NCBI RefSeq assembly: GCF_016806065.1
Contig: NZ_CP032405.1
Coordinates: 3,190,001-3,254,000, forward strand
Source of the DNA: Rhizobium rosettiformans
GTDB taxonomy: Bacteria > Pseudomonadota > Alphaproteobacteria > Rhizobiales > Rhizobiaceae
DNA length: 64,000 nt
Direction: 5' to 3'
Part shown: positions 9,738 to 29,707 of the stretch, one piece after another
How positions within the stretch are numbered: position 1 is the stretch's first letter
Layout: each line of letters opens with the position of its first letter
Position numbers and translations under genes: made by a program
The notes under the pieces: generated by a model
Database searches by the model: none
What the model was told of the DNA's origin: nothing
The model's input: only the letters and a program-made list of their open reading frames with translations

Positions 9738-9766
9738 CTTGTGAAAAGGGGAATCGGTCTCTATGT
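9738..9766 (+). promoter_or_regulatory. Promoter of secE-nusG
   Basis: CTTGTG at 9738-9743 and CTATGT at 9761-9766 with a 17-base spacer match the rhizobial consensus CTTGAC-N17-CTATAT at 10 of 12 positions. It lies 75 bases before the secE start, downstream of tRNA-Trp. Confidence 0.65.
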
Positions 9767-9840
9767 AGGGTTCAAACAGACACGCGGTGCGTGGGGCTGA
9801 CGAAGGTCGGCTTTACGCGCCGTCGATGCGTGGGCAATAA

Positions 9841-10041
9841 ATGGCATCCAAGGGTAATCCATTCGCGTTTCTGCAGCAGGTACGCTCCGAGACGTCCAAG
9901 GTGACGTGGCCCTCGCGCCGCGAAACAGTGATTTCGACGCTCATGGTCCTGGCGATGGTGTTTTTCGCGGCGCTGTTTTTCTTCGGCGCGGACCAGCTGA
10001 TCAGCTGGTTGCTCGGCCTTGTGCTGAGTGTCGGCAATTAA
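9841..10041 (+). CDS. secE: Preprotein translocase subunit SecE
   Basis: A single-membrane-segment SecE of 66 residues, the short form typical of alphaproteobacteria. The cytoplasmic amphipathic helix carries the conserved SKVTWPSRRE segment (residues 19-28), and one hydrophobic helix spans about residues 32-58. SecE clamps the SecY channel of the inner-membrane translocon; secY is at 37721. nusG follows 16 bases downstream, so the two form an operon behind the promoter at 9738. Confidence 0.95.
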   Translation: MASKGNPFAFLQQVRSETSKVTWPSRRETVISTLMVLAMVFFAALFFFGADQLISWLLGLVLSVGN

Positions 10042-10057
10042 TCGGGCGGAGACGAAC

Positions 10058-10588
10058 ATGGCGGCACGTTGGTACATCGTCCACGCGTATTCAAATTTTG
10101 AGAAGAAGGTCGCGGAAGACATCGAGAACAAGGCCAAGCAGAAGGGTCTTGATCATCTCTTCGAAAAGATCCTCGTCCCGACCGAAAAGGTCGTCGAGGT
10201 TCGTCGCGGCCGCAAGGTGGATAGCGAACGCAAGTTCTTCCCGGGCTACGTCATGGTGCGGGCAAACCTGACGGACGAAGCCTATCACCTGATCAAGAAT
10301 ACCCCGAAGGTCACGGGCTTCCTTGGTTCCGACAACAAGCCGGTTCCGATTCCGGATTTCGAGGCTGAGCGCATCCTGGGCCAGGTCCAGGAAGGCGTCG
10401 AGCGTCCGAAGTCCTCCGTGTCCTTCGAAATCGGCGAACAGGTTCGCGTCTCCGACGGTCCTTTCGCCTCCTTCAACGGGATCGTCCAGGACGTGGACGA
10501 GGAGCGTTCGCGCCTCAAGGTCGAGGTTTCGATCTTCGGTCGCGCGACCCCCGTCGAGCTCGAATACGGTCAGGTCGAAAAGGTCTGA
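10058..10588 (+). CDS. nusG: Transcription termination/antitermination factor NusG
   Basis: A 176-residue NusG. The NGN domain (residues 1-110) starts WYIVHAYSNFEKK and contains PGYVMV; the KOW domain is at about 120-176 with GPFASFNGIV. NusG binds RNA polymerase, reduces pausing and links it to Rho and to ribosomal protein S10 (rpsJ at 27646). The GTG-started longer frame at 10028 overlaps secE; ATG 10058 has GGAG eight bases upstream and matches the family start. A 6-bp hairpin with a GCAA loop lies just after the stop at 10597-10612. Confidence 0.96.
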   Translation: MAARWYIVHAYSNFEKKVAEDIENKAKQKGLDHLFEKILVPTEKVVEVRRGRKVDSERKFFPGYVMVRANLTDEAYHLIKNTPKVTGFLGSDNKPVPIPDFEAERILGQVQEGVERPKSSVSFEIGEQVRVSDGPFASFNGIVQDVDEERSRLKVEVSIFGRATPVELEYGQVEKV

Positions 10589-10737
10589 TCGGAAGAGGGG
10601 AGGCAACTCCCCGACCCGCGTGGGAGGATGGCGGTCTCTTAAGCCGGACCGTCCAGACGCACCACGCAACCGCAGCCGCCAACGTGATGTTGGCATACTG
10701 GATCGGGAAACCGGTCTGAAATGAAAGGCAGAGAGTA

Positions 10738-11169
10738 ATGGCTAAGAAAGTTGCAGGCCAGCTCAAGCTCCAGGTCAAGGCAGGATCGGCTAACCCGTCC
10801 CCGCCGATCGGCCCGGCTCTTGGTCAGCGTGGCATTAACATCATGGAATTCTGCAAGGCGTTCAATGCCGCCACGCAGGAAATGGAAAAGGGTATGCCGA
10901 TCCCGGTCGTCATCACCTATTACCAGGACAAGTCCTTCACCTTCGCAATGAAGCAGCCGCCGGTCACCTACTGGCTGAAGAAGGAAGCAAAGATCACCTC
11001 TGGCTCGAAGACTCCGGGCAAGGGTGCGAAGGTCGGTACGATCACCAAGGCGCAGGTCCGTGCAATTGCCGAAGGCAAGATGAAGGATCTGAACGCCGCC
11101 GACATCGAAGGCGCAATGCTGATGGTTGAGGGCTCTGCCCGCTCCATGGGCCTGGAAGTGGTAGGTTGA
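10738..11169 (+). CDS. rplK: 50S ribosomal protein L11
   Basis: L11 (143 residues) binds 23S rRNA at the GTPase-associated centre with L10 and L7/L12. The N-terminal proline-rich segment ([16 protein letters not shown]) and the C-terminal rRNA-binding domain are complete. It starts the L11 operon with rplA, whose start is 2 bases after this stop. The 149-base leader upstream is where L1 would be expected to bind for feedback control, as in other bacteria; I did not resolve that site. Confidence 0.97.
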   Translation: MAKKVAGQLKLQVKAGSANPSPPIGPALGQRGINIMEFCKAFNAATQEMEKGMPIPVVITYYQDKSFTFAMKQPPVTYWLKKEAKITSGSKTPGKGAKVGTITKAQVRAIAEGKMKDLNAADIEGAMLMVEGSARSMGLEVVG

Positions 11170-11171
11170 TC

Positions 11172-11867
11172 ATGGCCAAGGTAGCAAAGCGTATTCAGAA
11201 GATCCGCGAAGGCGTGGACCCGACCAAGCTGGTCGCCCTCTCCGACGCCATCTCGATGGTCAAGGAACGTGCCGTCGCCAAGTTCGACGAAACGATCGAA
11301 ATCGCCATGAACCTCGGCGTCGACCCGCGCCACGCAGACCAGATGGTCCGCGGCGTGGTCAACCTGCCGAACGGTACGGGCCGTGACGTTCGCGTCGCCG
11401 TCTTCGCACGTGGCGCCAAGGCTGACGAAGCCAAGGCTGCTGGTGCAGACATCGTCGGCGCCGAAGACCTGCTCGAAATCGTCCAGGGCGGCAAGATCGA
11501 CTTCGATCGCTGCATCGCGACCCCGGACATGATGCCGCTCGTCGGCCGTCTCGGTAAGGTTCTCGGCCCGCGTGGCATGATGCCGAACCCGAAGGTCGGT
11601 ACAGTGACCATGGACGTCGCTGGTGCCGTCAAGGCTTCCAAGGGCGGTGCCGTCGAGTTCCGCGTCGAGAAGGCTGGTATCGTCCACGCCGGCATCGGCA
11701 AGGCTTCCTTCGACGCCAAGGCGCTCGAAGAAAACATCAAGGCCTTCGCTGACGCCGTCATCAAGGCAAAGCCGGCTGGCGCCAAGGGCAACTACGTCAA
11801 GCGCGTAGCGATCTCCTCGACCATGGGTCCGGGCGTCAAGATCGATCCGTCGACGGTTGCCGTCTGA
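11172..11867 (+). CDS. rplA: 50S ribosomal protein L1
   Basis: L1 (231 residues) forms the mobile stalk at the E site and in many bacteria represses the L11 operon by binding its own leader mRNA. The family features are present: the N-terminal helix [12 protein letters not shown], the [10 protein letters not shown] segment and the conserved GTG-like loop regions. The frame can be read from TTG 11166, but ATG 11172 is the family start. It ends 343 bases before rplJ, where the L10 leader lies. Confidence 0.97.
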   Translation: MAKVAKRIQKIREGVDPTKLVALSDAISMVKERAVAKFDETIEIAMNLGVDPRHADQMVRGVVNLPNGTGRDVRVAVFARGAKADEAKAAGADIVGAEDLLEIVQGGKIDFDRCIATPDMMPLVGRLGKVLGPRGMMPNPKVGTVTMDVAGAVKASKGGAVEFRVEKAGIVHAGIGKASFDAKALEENIKAFADAVIKAKPAGAKGNYVKRVAISSTMGPGVKIDPSTVAV

Positions 11868-12210
11868 TCATGAATTCGGCCGGAGTGTCATGCTCCGGTC
11901 CACCAAGTTTCCGGCCTTTCGGGGCCGGAAATGTCTGGTTCTAAAGACCAGACACTCCTGTCCGAGATTGTGGGTGGCCTCAGGGCCTTAATGATTGCCC
12001 TCATGAGACGGGTAAGATCCGTATTTAAACGTCTGATGACGTCTTGAAGTTCGGTTCGAGCCTTATTCGCCTTATGCCTGGAGCGTGCTCCAAGCAGAGG
12101 GGACAGGATCCTCAAGCGTCGCTCGGGGTCCGACATGTTTGGATCCCTTGAGGCAAAGGCAAACCCGGTGGGGCCTGCAGGATTGCGGTCCCATCAACTG
12201 GAGACAGACA
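11868..12210 (+). promoter_or_regulatory. rplJL leader with stacked hairpins (L10 leader candidate)
   Basis: This 343-base gap has no gene. It contains two strong consecutive stems: 11908-11916 with 11923-11931 (9 bp, TTTCGG loop), and 11932-11939 with 11947-11954 (8 bp, 7-base loop). Known bacterial L10 leaders bind the L10(L12)4 complex to repress translation, so this position fits. Neither stem has a proper T-run. No promoter hexamers of good quality were found. Confidence 0.5.
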
Positions 12211-12729
12211 GTGGAAAGAGCGGAAAAGCGCGAATTTGTCACGGAGCTGAACGAAGTCTTCAAGGCTTCCGGTTCGGTTGTCGTGGCCCACTATGCTGGT
12301 GTCACAGTTGCGCAGATGAACGATTTTCGTTCGAAGATGCGCGCTGCTGGCGGCACCGTCAAAGTCGCGAAGAACCGTCTGGCCAAGATCGCTCTTCAGG
12401 GCACGGAAGCCGAAGGGATGAGCAATCTCTTCAAGGGTCAGACGCTGATCGCATACAGCGAAGACCCGATCGTGGCTCCCAAGGTCGTCATGGATTTCGC
12501 CAAGACCAACGACAAGATCGTTGTGCTCGGTGGTTCCATGGGCTCGACCACGCTGAACGCTGAAGCAGTCAAGTCGCTTGCGACCCTGCCTTCGCTGGAC
12601 GAACTGCGCGCAAAGCTGCTGGGTATGATTCAGACCCCGGCAACCCGCATCGCAGGCGTTGTACAGGCCCCGGCTTCGCAGCTGGCGCGCGTTTTTGCGG
12701 CCTACGCAAAGAAGGACGAAGCCGCTTAA
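12211..12729 (+). CDS. rplJ: 50S ribosomal protein L10
   Basis: L10 (172 residues) is the base of the L7/L12 stalk. The protein starts at a GTG (12211): the sequence [16 protein letters not shown] begins exactly there in rhizobial L10, and GGAG lies 7 bases upstream; the frame open from 12085 is part of the leader. The C-terminal helix that binds L12 dimers is complete. rplL follows after 61 bases. Expected autoregulation through the leader at 11868-12210. Confidence 0.95.
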   Translation: MERAEKREFVTELNEVFKASGSVVVAHYAGVTVAQMNDFRSKMRAAGGTVKVAKNRLAKIALQGTEAEGMSNLFKGQTLIAYSEDPIVAPKVVMDFAKTNDKIVVLGGSMGSTTLNAEAVKSLATLPSLDELRAKLLGMIQTPATRIAGVVQAPASQLARVFAAYAKKDEAA

Positions 12730-12790
12730 GGCGGTTTTTCGCTGTTCAATATTCAAACCAGTTCGAACCGAACTCTAAAGGACTAGTAAA

Positions 12791-13168
<378 letters not shown>

Positions 13169-13180
13169 TATCGGAATGCG

Positions 13181-13203
13181 GCGGGGGAAGTTTCTTCTCC
13201 CGC
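13181..13203 (+). terminator. Attenuator-like hairpin after rplL
   Basis: A 10-bp GC-rich stem (13181-13190 with 13194-13203, one G-T pair) with a TTT loop begins 12 bases after the rplL stop. It lacks a long T-run, so it would be a partial terminator in front of rpoBC. Confidence 0.5.
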
Positions 13204-13220
13204 CCGTTTCCTCCGAACAT

Positions 13221-13258
13221 ATTACCCAGGAACCGTATGAAAACGGTTCCTGGGTAAT
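13221..13258 (+). promoter_or_regulatory. Perfect 16-bp inverted repeat between rplL and rpoB, probable RNase III site
   Basis: Bases 13221-13236 are the exact reverse complement of 13243-13258, leaving a six-base loop ATGAAA. No T-run follows, so it is not a canonical terminator. In E. coli an RNase III cleavage hairpin lies at the same place between rplL and rpoB; equivalent function here is inference. Confidence 0.6.
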
Positions 13259-13414
13259 GGGTTCTCAAGAGGATGGTCTTGACCCGCGCGCCCGGCAAAC
13301 CGGCCGGCCGTCCGGATCTCGAGACGAGATTGAACGATCCATTTTTTGACGGAGCCGCCTGGCCAGCGGTCACCGTCTGTTGCAGGCCCGGGTGCAAACT
13401 GACAAGGAGCGACG

Positions 13415-17548
<4,134 letters not shown>

Positions 17549-17557
17549 GTTTGACAA

Positions 17558-17589
17558 GGCGTGCGTGGCGTAAGATCGCCGCGCACGCC
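17558..17589 (+). promoter_or_regulatory. Strong hairpin in the rpoB-rpoC spacer
   Basis: A 13-bp stem (17558-17570 with 17577-17589, one G-T pair) with a TAAGAT loop starts 10 bases after the rpoB stop. There is no T-run. The 196-base spacer is longer than usual for these genes. It could be an RNA processing or stability element. Confidence 0.5.
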
Positions 17590-17744
17590 ATTCCCGGCTC
17601 GCCCCGAAGGCCAATATCGGGACGGGAAGGGGAGTTTCGCCGCATTTCGCGGTTATTGTCATTTCAGGGTCCGGCGCGGCATCCCGGGAATTCGCCGCCA
17701 CCGCGACCCAATCGAGGGCTCTCTGCCCCATCAAGGAGACAGGC

Positions 17745-21956
<4,212 letters not shown>

Positions 21957-21983
21957 TCGGGAGCTGGACCGTTCTGAACCGAG

Positions 21984-22018
21984 AAAGACCGCCCGGAGCC
22001 ATCTCCGGGCGGTCTTTT
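21984..22018 (+). terminator. Rho-independent terminator of rpoBC
   Basis: A perfect 15-bp stem (21984-21998 with 22003-22017) with a CCAT loop ends in TTTT, 27 bases after the rpoC stop. Confidence 0.92.
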
Positions 22019-22103
22019 CGTTCCGACTCTTAGTGGGGAGGGCGGGCATCTGCCGCGCTTGCGGCTGCCGTCGCCACGAGCATGCGTCTTGAAACACGCA
22101 ACG

Positions 22104-22129
22104 AAAAAGGCCGGTCGATGGACCGGCCT
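22104..22129 (-). terminator. Terminator of the minus-strand gene 22158-22451
   Basis: Read on the minus strand, a 9-bp perfect stem (22129-22121 with 22116-22108) and a four-base loop are followed by TTTT from 22107. It lies 28 bases downstream of that gene's stop. Confidence 0.75.
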
Positions 22130-22157
22130 CTGGCTCTGCGGCTGTGTGGGTGTAATC

Positions 22158-22451
22158 TCAGGCGAAACGGATGATCGCGACTTCACCTTCGAGCGCGCCC
22201 TGATAGGCTGAGGCATGCGGCTCTTCGTCCGGCGCACCCGTGATCATGCCGATCTGGTCGAGGTCGGCTTCCAGGAAGCCTTCTTCAGAGAGCGCGTTCA
22301 GCGTCAGACGCACGGCCGTGTCATCGTCGGGGGCGGTCAGCATGACGTGCAGGTCGATCGGCTGGCCGCCTTCGGTCTCATAGGCCTTGGCGATGACGAT
22401 GAACACCATCGGCTCGTCGCGATTGTTGTCATTGTCGGGGCTGGTGATCAT
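22158..22451 (-). CDS. Small acidic conserved protein of unknown function
   Basis: A 97-residue acidic soluble protein. After a polar N-terminus (DNDNNRDEP), residues about 14-60 form a hydrophobic strand MVFIVIAKAYE, a loop and a helix (DDTAVRLTLNALSEEGFLEADLDQIG), then a C-terminal strand EVAIIRFA. The strand-helix-strand pattern suggests a small alpha/beta domain; I do not recognise a family. ATG 22451 is preceded by GGAAG. It is transcribed against the flanking rpoBC and str operons and has its own terminator, so it is an independent unit. Similar proteins seem to be conserved at this locus in rhizobia, but I cannot verify that here. Confidence 0.72.
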   Translation of the reverse strand: MITSPDNDNNRDEPMVFIVIAKAYETEGGQPIDLHVMLTAPDDDTAVRLTLNALSEEGFLEADLDQIGMITGAPDEEPHASAYQGALEGEVAIIRFA

Positions 22452-22959
22452 GGCGCCTGGTCTTCCTGTTGTGCCGGATCGATTCTTTTGCCGCGGCCGA
22501 TTCGACACACGGTGAGGGCGGTTGACCCTCTGTCTCTACCTATCTAGAAGTTTCGCGGCGCAAGCCAAGCCAAATCGTCTTCGCATCTCCGTTTTCCCAT
22601 GCCGAAACCGCCAGACTCCCGGCCGGGCAGGGGGCTCAGGGCATTAATTGCGAGATGTGACTTGACGTTAAGGGGGGAAAACAGTAGTACCCCGGCCATC
22701 GGAGCCCATGTGAGATCGCATTTTTCGGGACGACTCGTCCTGAAGTTCATCTCAAACAGGTCTCCAAACGCACGTTGACGACACAAATGCTGCTCGCACG
22801 ACGCACTCTTTCAGTGCGTCCTCTGTCTTTTGTGGTCCATCCGCGAAAACGGGTCGGGCCACATTTTGCGCATGAAGAAAACTGTGCGGCCGCCGCCGGA
22901 AACGGCAAACCAACAGGGCCTGAAAGGGCTTGAGACTAGATTTTGCAAGGGATGGGTAT
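22452..22959. other. 508-base gene-free region upstream of rpsL
   Basis: No convincing gene. It must hold the promoter of the small minus-strand gene and the leader of the str operon. An exact rhizobial -35 hexamer, CTTGAC, lies at 22661; a second pair, GTTGAC at 22521 and CTAGAA at 22544 with 17 bases between, also points toward rpsL. The stretch 22770-22959 is a long leader without an obvious strong hairpin. Confidence 0.5.
22661..22690 (+). promoter_or_regulatory. Candidate promoter of the rpsL-rpsG-fusA-tuf operon
   Basis: CTTGAC at 22661-22666 is a perfect rhizobial -35 box. The -10 is weak: TAGTAC at 22685-22690, about 17-18 bases away. If used, it gives a leader of about 260 bases. 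Confidence 0.4.
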
Positions 22960-23331
22960 ATGCCTACCGTAAACCAGCTGATCCGCAAGCCTCGTCAGGC
23001 ACAGGTAAAGCGCAATAAGGTTCCTGCTCTGCAGGAAAACCCGCAGAAGCGTGGCGTTTGCACCCGCGTCTACACCACGACCCCGAAGAAGCCGAACTCG
23101 GCTCTCCGTAAGGTTGCCAAGATCCGCCTGACCAATGGCTTCGAAGTCATCGGCTACATTCCGGGTGAAGGTCACAACCTGCAGGAACACTCTGTCGTCA
23201 TGATCCGTGGCGGCCGCGTAAAGGACTTGCCGGGTGTTCGTTACCACATCATCCGCGGCGTTCTCGACACCCAGGGCGTCAAGAACCGTAAGCAGCGCCG
23301 TTCGAAGTACGGTGCGAAGCGTCCGAAGTAA
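22960..23331 (+). CDS. rpsL: 30S ribosomal protein S12
   Basis: S12 (123 residues) sits at the decoding centre. Residues controlling streptomycin sensitivity are wild type: Lys43 in TPKKPNS and Lys88 in GRVKDLPG. The frame is open from 22930, but the family start is MPTVNQL at 22960. It opens the str operon with rpsG, fusA and tuf; spacing to rpsG is 86 bases. Confidence 0.97.
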
Positions 23332-23405
23332 GCTTCGGTCCTTCATTCACAAGATACCGGCGCTGCGCGAGGTTCTCCGCGTGATAAAGCGTCCCTAACC
23401 GTTGA

Positions 23406-23888
<483 letters not shown>

Positions 23889-23920
23889 TCAACCGATCGA
23901 ATATCGAAAGGCAGTCCGTT

Positions 23921-26020
23921 ATGGCTCGCGAATATAAAATCGAAGACTACCGCAACTTCGGCATCATGGCGCACATTGACGCCGGCAAGACCACGACCAC
24001 CGAGCGTATCCTCTATTACACCGGTAAGTCGCACAAGATCGGCGAAGTTCATGACGGCGCAGCCACCATGGACTGGATGGAGCAGGAGCAGGAGCGTGGC
24101 ATCACGATCACCTCGGCTGCCACGACGACCTTCTGGAAGGGTCGCGACGGCAAGATGCGCCGCTTCAACATCATCGACACCCCCGGCCACGTTGACTTCA
24201 CCATCGAAGTCGAGCGTTCGCTGCGCGTTCTCGACGGTGCAGTAGCCCTTCTCGACGCCAATGCTGGCGTTGAGCCGCAGACCGAAACCGTCTGGCGTCA
24301 GGCTGAAAAGTACCACGTCCCTCGGATGATCTTCTGCAACAAGATGGACAAGACCGGCGCTGACTTCTACCGCTCGGTAGAAATGATCAAGACCCGTCTC
24401 GGCGCCACCGCAGTTGTCATGCAGCTCCCGATCGGCGCTGAGTCCGAGTTCAAGGGCGTTGTCGACCTGATCGAGATGAACGCTCTCGTCTGGCGTGACG
24501 AGTCCCTCGGCGCTGCCTGGGACGTTGTCGAAATCCCGGACGATCTGAAGGACAAGGCCGAAGAATATCGCGAAAAGCTGATCGAGACCGTTGTCGAGAT
24601 CGACGAACAGGCGATGGAAGACTACCTGAACGGCATCATGCCTGATAACGACAAGATCCGTGCCCTGGTTCGCCGCGGCACCATCGACGTCAAGTTCCAT
24701 CCGATGTTCTGCGGTACCGCCTTCAAGAATAAGGGCGTTCAGCCGCTGCTCGACGCCGTCGTCGAATACCTGCCTTCGCCGCTGGACATCCCGGCGATCA
24801 AGGGTATCGACTTCAAGACGGAAGCCGAGATCGAGCGTCATGCTGACGACGCAGAGCCGCTCGCCATGCTCGCGTTCAAGATCATGAACGACCCCTTCGT
24901 CGGTTCGCTCACCTTCGCACGCATCTATTCGGGCAAGCTCGAAAAGGGCGTGTCGGTTCTGAACACGGTCAAGGACAAGCGCGAGCGCGTCGGCCGCATG
25001 CTGCAGATGCATTCCAACAGCCGTGAAGACATCGAAGAAGCCTTTGCAGGCGACATCGTTGCTCTCGCTGGCCTCAAGGAAACGACGACAGGCGACACGC
25101 TCTGCGATCCCCTGAAGCCGGTTATCCTCGAGCGCATGGAATTCCCCGAGCCGGTCATTCAGATCGCGATCGAGCCGAAGACCAAGGGCGACCAGGAAAA
25201 GATGGGTCTTGCGCTCAACCGCCTGGCTGCTGAAGATCCGTCGTTCCGCGTCAAGACTGACCAGGAGTCGGGCCAGACCATCATCGCCGGCATGGGCGAG
25301 CTTCACCTCGACATTCTCGTTGACCGTATGCGTCGCGAGTTCAAGGTTGAAGCAACCGTTGGTGCTCCGCAGGTTGCTTACCGTGAGACGATCACGCGTC
25401 AGCACGAAGAAGACTACACGCACAAGAAGCAGTCTGGTGGTACCGGTCAGTTCGCGCGCGTCAAGCTCGTCTTCGAACCGAACCCGGATGGCGAAGACTT
25501 CAAGTTCGAGTCCAAGATCGTCGGTGGTGCAGTTCCGAAGGAATACATCCCGGGCGTTCAGAAGGGTATCGAAAGCGTTCTGTCGTCTGGTCCGCTCGCC
25601 GGCTTCCCGATGCTCGGCGTCAAGGCCACCCTCATCGACGGTGCCTTCCACGACGTCGACTCGTCGGTTCTCGCCTTCGAAATCGCATCGCGTGCCTGCT
25701 TCCGTGAAGCAGCCAAGAAGGCTGGCGCACAGTTGCTCGAGCCGATGATGAAGGTCGAAGTGGTAACACCTGAAGATTACGTCGGTGACGTGATCGGTGA
25801 CCTGAACTCGCGTCGCGGTCAGATCCAGGGCCAGGAACAGCGCGGCATCGCGATCGTGATCAATGCTCACGTCCCGCTCGCCAACATGTTCAAGTACGTC
25901 GACAACCTGCGCTCCATGTCGCAGGGCCGCGCACAGTACTCGATGACCTTCGATCACTACGCACCGGTCCCGTCGAACGTTGCTGCTGAAATCCAGGCTA
26001 AGTATTCCGGTCAGAAGTGA
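23921..26020 (+). CDS. fusA: Elongation factor G
   Basis: EF-G (699 residues) drives ribosomal translocation by GTP hydrolysis. The G1 loop AHIDAGKTT is at residues 17-25, G3 DTPGH near 87 and NKMDKTG near 141; domains II-V follow in order, with domain IV signatures [10 protein letters not shown] and GTGQFA. No sign of the EF-G2 type or of fusidic-acid-resistance changes that I can judge. It is the third gene of the str operon; tuf follows after 72 bases. Confidence 0.97.
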   Translation: MAREYKIEDYRNFGIMAHIDAGKTTTTERILYYTGKSHKIGEVHDGAATMDWMEQEQERGITITSAATTTFWKGRDGKMRRFNIIDTPGHVDFTIEVERSLRVLDGAVALLDANAGVEPQTETVWRQAEKYHVPRMIFCNKMDKTGADFYRSVEMIKTRLGATAVVMQLPIGAESEFKGVVDLIEMNALVWRDESLGAAWDVVEIPDDLKDKAEEYREKLIETVVEIDEQAMEDYLNGIMPDNDKIRALVRRGTIDVKFHPMFCGTAFKNKGVQPLLDAVVEYLPSPLDIPAIKGIDFKTEAEIERHADDAEPLAMLAFKIMNDPFVGSLTFARIYSGKLEKGVSVLNTVKDKRERVGRMLQMHSNSREDIEEAFAGDIVALAGLKETTTGDTLCDPLKPVILERMEFPEPVIQIAIEPKTKGDQEKMGLALNRLAAEDPSFRVKTDQESGQTIIAGMGELHLDILVDRMRREFKVEATVGAPQVAYRETITRQHEEDYTHKKQSGGTGQFARVKLVFEPNPDGEDFKFESKIVGGAVPKEYIPGVQKGIESVLSSGPLAGFPMLGVKATLIDGAFHDVDSSVLAFEIASRACFREAAKKAGAQLLEPMMKVEVVTPEDYVGDVIGDLNSRRGQIQGQEQRGIAIVINAHVPLANMFKYVDNLRSMSQGRAQYSMTFDHYAPVPSNVAAEIQAKYSGQK

Positions 26021-26092
26021 CCGGGATACCCCGACCGTCCAATTGAATTTGTGAATTTCCCCTGACGGGGACCAGAAAATGGAGAGCCGAAA

Positions 26093-27268
<1,176 letters not shown>

Positions 27269-27645
27269 TTGATTGAATTGGCGGCCCTGGGCCACAAGCC
27301 CGGGGCCGCTTTTTGTTTCCGTCTGTTGATTGGTGCAAGCCAGTTATGCAGACAGCGCGCATGTCGCCAATTCGTGCCGTCGGCCGGATTGACGAGAGGC
27401 CGTTTGCGGTGTATGTCGCCGGCCACGATCAGAATCGCACGGTGATTTGCACCGGCAGTTCTCAGCGCTGCAGATTTCAGGGCCTGGTGACGGGCTGAGT
27501 TCGGCAGGGCTCCTCATGAATGAAGAGAGTGACAGGGGCACCCCGGGGTGCGTCTGTGATTTTTGAAAATTAGGGGCCGGCCAGTCATGGTAATTCACTG
27601 TCTCTGCGTATGCGGGACGCAAGAAAAGAAACAAGGACAAGTCGA
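27269..27645. other. 377-base gap between tuf and rpsJ
   Basis: Holds the str-operon terminator (27281-27314) and then about 330 bases without a supported gene. Short frames here overlap the terminator and have no homology I recognise. This must contain the S10 promoter; a possible -35 TTGAAA at 27563 has no clear -10. The S10 leader, where L4 feedback acts in E. coli, would fall at its right end. Confidence 0.5.
27281..27314 (+). terminator. Rho-independent terminator of the str operon
   Basis: A 12-bp stem (27281-27292 with 27298-27309, one G-T pair) with a CACAA loop is followed by TTTTT at 27310-27314. Confidence 0.9.
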
Positions 27646-27954
27646 ATGAACGGCCAGAATATCCGCATCCGCCTCAAGGCGTTTGATCACCGGGTTCTCG
27701 ATGCCTCTACGCGGGAGATCGTCTCGACCGCAAAGCGCACCGGTGCAAGCGTTCGCGGCCCGGTACCGCTCCCGACCCGCATTGAAAAATTTACCGTCAA
27801 CCGTTCGCCGCACGTCGACAAGAAGAGCCGCGAACAGTTCGAAATGCGCACGCATAAGCGCCTGCTCGACATCGTAGACCCGACCCCGCAGACCGTGGAC
27901 GCGCTGATGAAGCTCGACCTGGCTGCCGGCGTTGACGTCGAAATCAAGCTCTAA
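27646..27954 (+). CDS. rpsJ: 30S ribosomal protein S10
   Basis: S10 (102 residues), a 30S head protein that also binds NusG. The sequence [16 protein letters not shown] and the loop [11 protein letters not shown] are canonical. ATG 27646 is the family start; an open frame continues to 27610. It begins the S10 cluster, and the 173-base gap to rplC is larger than the others in the cluster. Confidence 0.97.
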   Translation: MNGQNIRIRLKAFDHRVLDASTREIVSTAKRTGASVRGPVPLPTRIEKFTVNRSPHVDKKSREQFEMRTHKRLLDIVDPTPQTVDALMKLDLAAGVDVEIKL

Positions 27955-28127
27955 GAAGAAATTCCGGCGAGAGCCGTAATAACAAGGAAGGTACGTGGCA
28001 AGACCTGCCAACGACTTCTCGAAACGGGAAACCCGATGGTTCGGAAGGGCCTGAGTGGAATCCTTAAACAAAGAGGAAAGGCCTGGATCACTTTTTCCCG
28101 GCCGCGACTCTCAAGAGGAATGAACCA

Positions 28128-28766
28128 ATGCGTTCAGGTGTGATTGCACAGAAAGTGGGAATGACCCGCGTCTATAACGACGCCGGCGAACATATCCCGG
28201 TAACAGTTCTGCGTCTGGATAACGTACAGGTCGTGGCTCAGCGCACGGCCGACAAGAACGGCTATGTCGCGCTTCAGCTCGGTGCCGGTACGTCGAAGGT
28301 CAAGAACACGTCGAAGGGCCTTCGTGGTCACTTCGCAGCGGCGAGCGTTGAGCCGAAGGCCAAGCTCGTTGAATTCCGCGTATCCGAAGACAACCTCATC
28401 GATGTCGGCGCTCAGCTGACCGCGAGCCATTTTGAAGCCGGCCAGCTGGTCGACGTCACGGGCACGACGATCGGTAAGGGTTTTGCCGGTGCCATGAAGC
28501 GTCACAACTTCGGTGGTCTTCGTGCGACCCACGGTGTTTCCGTTTCGCACCGCTCGCATGGTTCGACCGGTTCGAACCAGGATCCGGGCAAGGTCTGGAA
28601 GGGCAAGCGCATGGCTGGTCACATGGGCCAGACGCGCGTCACCACCCAGAACCTCGAAGTCGTTTCGACCGATGAAGATCGTGGTCTTATCCTTGTGAAG
28701 GGCGCTGTTCCCGGTTCCAAGGGTTCCTGGATCATCGTCCGCGACGCCGTCAAGTCGGCGAAGTAA
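28128..28766 (+). CDS. rplC: 50S ribosomal protein L3
   Basis: L3 (212 residues), an early 50S assembly protein reaching the peptidyl-transferase centre. Starts [16 protein letters not shown]; the conserved loop [15 protein letters not shown] near residue 143 includes the Gln that is usually N5-methylated by PrmB. rplD follows after 13 bases. Confidence 0.96.
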   Translation: MRSGVIAQKVGMTRVYNDAGEHIPVTVLRLDNVQVVAQRTADKNGYVALQLGAGTSKVKNTSKGLRGHFAAASVEPKAKLVEFRVSEDNLIDVGAQLTASHFEAGQLVDVTGTTIGKGFAGAMKRHNFGGLRATHGVSVSHRSHGSTGSNQDPGKVWKGKRMAGHMGQTRVTTQNLEVVSTDEDRGLILVKGAVPGSKGSWIIVRDAVKSAK

Positions 28767-28779
28767 GGGAGCCAAGAAC

Positions 28780-29400
28780 ATGGAATTCAACGTCAAGACC
28801 CTCGAGGGCAAGGACGCTGGCAAGGTTTCTCTGTCTGAAGAAATCTTCGGCCTTGAGCCCCGCGAAGACCTGATCGCTCGCATGATCCGCTACCAGCTCG
28901 CCAAGAAGCGCGCCGGCACGCACAAGATCAAGGGCCGTTCGGAAGTCTCCCGCACCGGCTCCAAGATGTACAAGCAGAAGGGCACCGGTCGTGCTCGTCA
29001 CCATTCGGCACGCGCTCCGCAGTTCCGCGGCGGTGGTAAGGCTCATGGCCCGGTTGTTCGCAGCCACGCCCATGATCTGCCGAAGAAGGTTCGTGCGCTC
29101 GCTCTGCGCCACGCCCTCTCTGCCAAGATGAAGTCGGAAGACGTGATCATCATCGACAACCTGGTTGCGGCAGAAGCCAAGACCAAGCTGCTTGTCGGTA
29201 GCTTCGCCTCGCTCGGCCTCACCAACGCTCTCGTCATCGGCGGCGCCGAAATCGACAGCAACTTCAAGCTCGCCGCTTCGAACATCCCGAACATCGATGT
29301 TCTGCCGGTTCAGGGCATCAACGTTTATGACATCCTGCGCCGCGGCAAGCTCGTGCTTTCCAAGGCTGCTGTGGAAGCTCTGGAGGAGCGGTTCAAATGA
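28780..29400 (+). CDS. rplD: 50S ribosomal protein L4
   Basis: L4 (206 residues) lines the exit tunnel; in E. coli it also represses the S10 operon. The extended tunnel loop with [20 protein letters not shown] is present near residue 67. Its stop overlaps the rplW start by 4 bases (ATGA), so the two are translationally coupled. Confidence 0.96.
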   Translation: MEFNVKTLEGKDAGKVSLSEEIFGLEPREDLIARMIRYQLAKKRAGTHKIKGRSEVSRTGSKMYKQKGTGRARHHSARAPQFRGGGKAHGPVVRSHAHDLPKKVRALALRHALSAKMKSEDVIIIDNLVAAEAKTKLLVGSFASLGLTNALVIGGAEIDSNFKLAASNIPNIDVLPVQGINVYDILRRGKLVLSKAAVEALEERFK

Positions 29401-29690
29401 CGGATCTTCGCCACTACGACGTGATCGTATCTCCGTCGATCACGGAAAAGTCGACCATGGTGTCTGAGTTCAACCAGGTCGTATTCAACGTCGCCAAGGG
29501 TGCAAGCAAGCCGGAAATCAAGGCTGCTGTCGAAGCCCTCTTCGGCGTCAAGGTCACCGCCGTCAATACGCTCGTCCGCAAGGGCAAGACCAAGCGTTTC
29601 CGCGGCTTCGCCGGCAAGCAGAAGGACGTCAAGAAAGCCGTCGTGACGCTCGCCGAAGGTCAGTCCATCGACGTGTCGACGGGCGTCTGA
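29397..29690 (+). CDS. rplW: 50S ribosomal protein L23
   Basis: L23 (97 residues) lies at the exit of the peptide tunnel and docks trigger factor and [11 protein letters not shown] near the N-terminus and the basic loop [10 protein letters not shown] are canonical. Starts inside the rplD stop. Confidence 0.96.
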   Translation: MTDLRHYDVIVSPSITEKSTMVSEFNQVVFNVAKGASKPEIKAAVEALFGVKVTAVNTLVRKGKTKRFRGFAGKQKDVKKAVVTLAEGQSIDVSTGV

Positions 29691-29707
29691 GGTAGGGAAC
29701 AAGAACA

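Noticed and set aside
27313..27498. Small frame between tuf and rpsJ
   Set aside because: Begins in the tuf terminator T-run, has no ribosome site and no recognisable homology.
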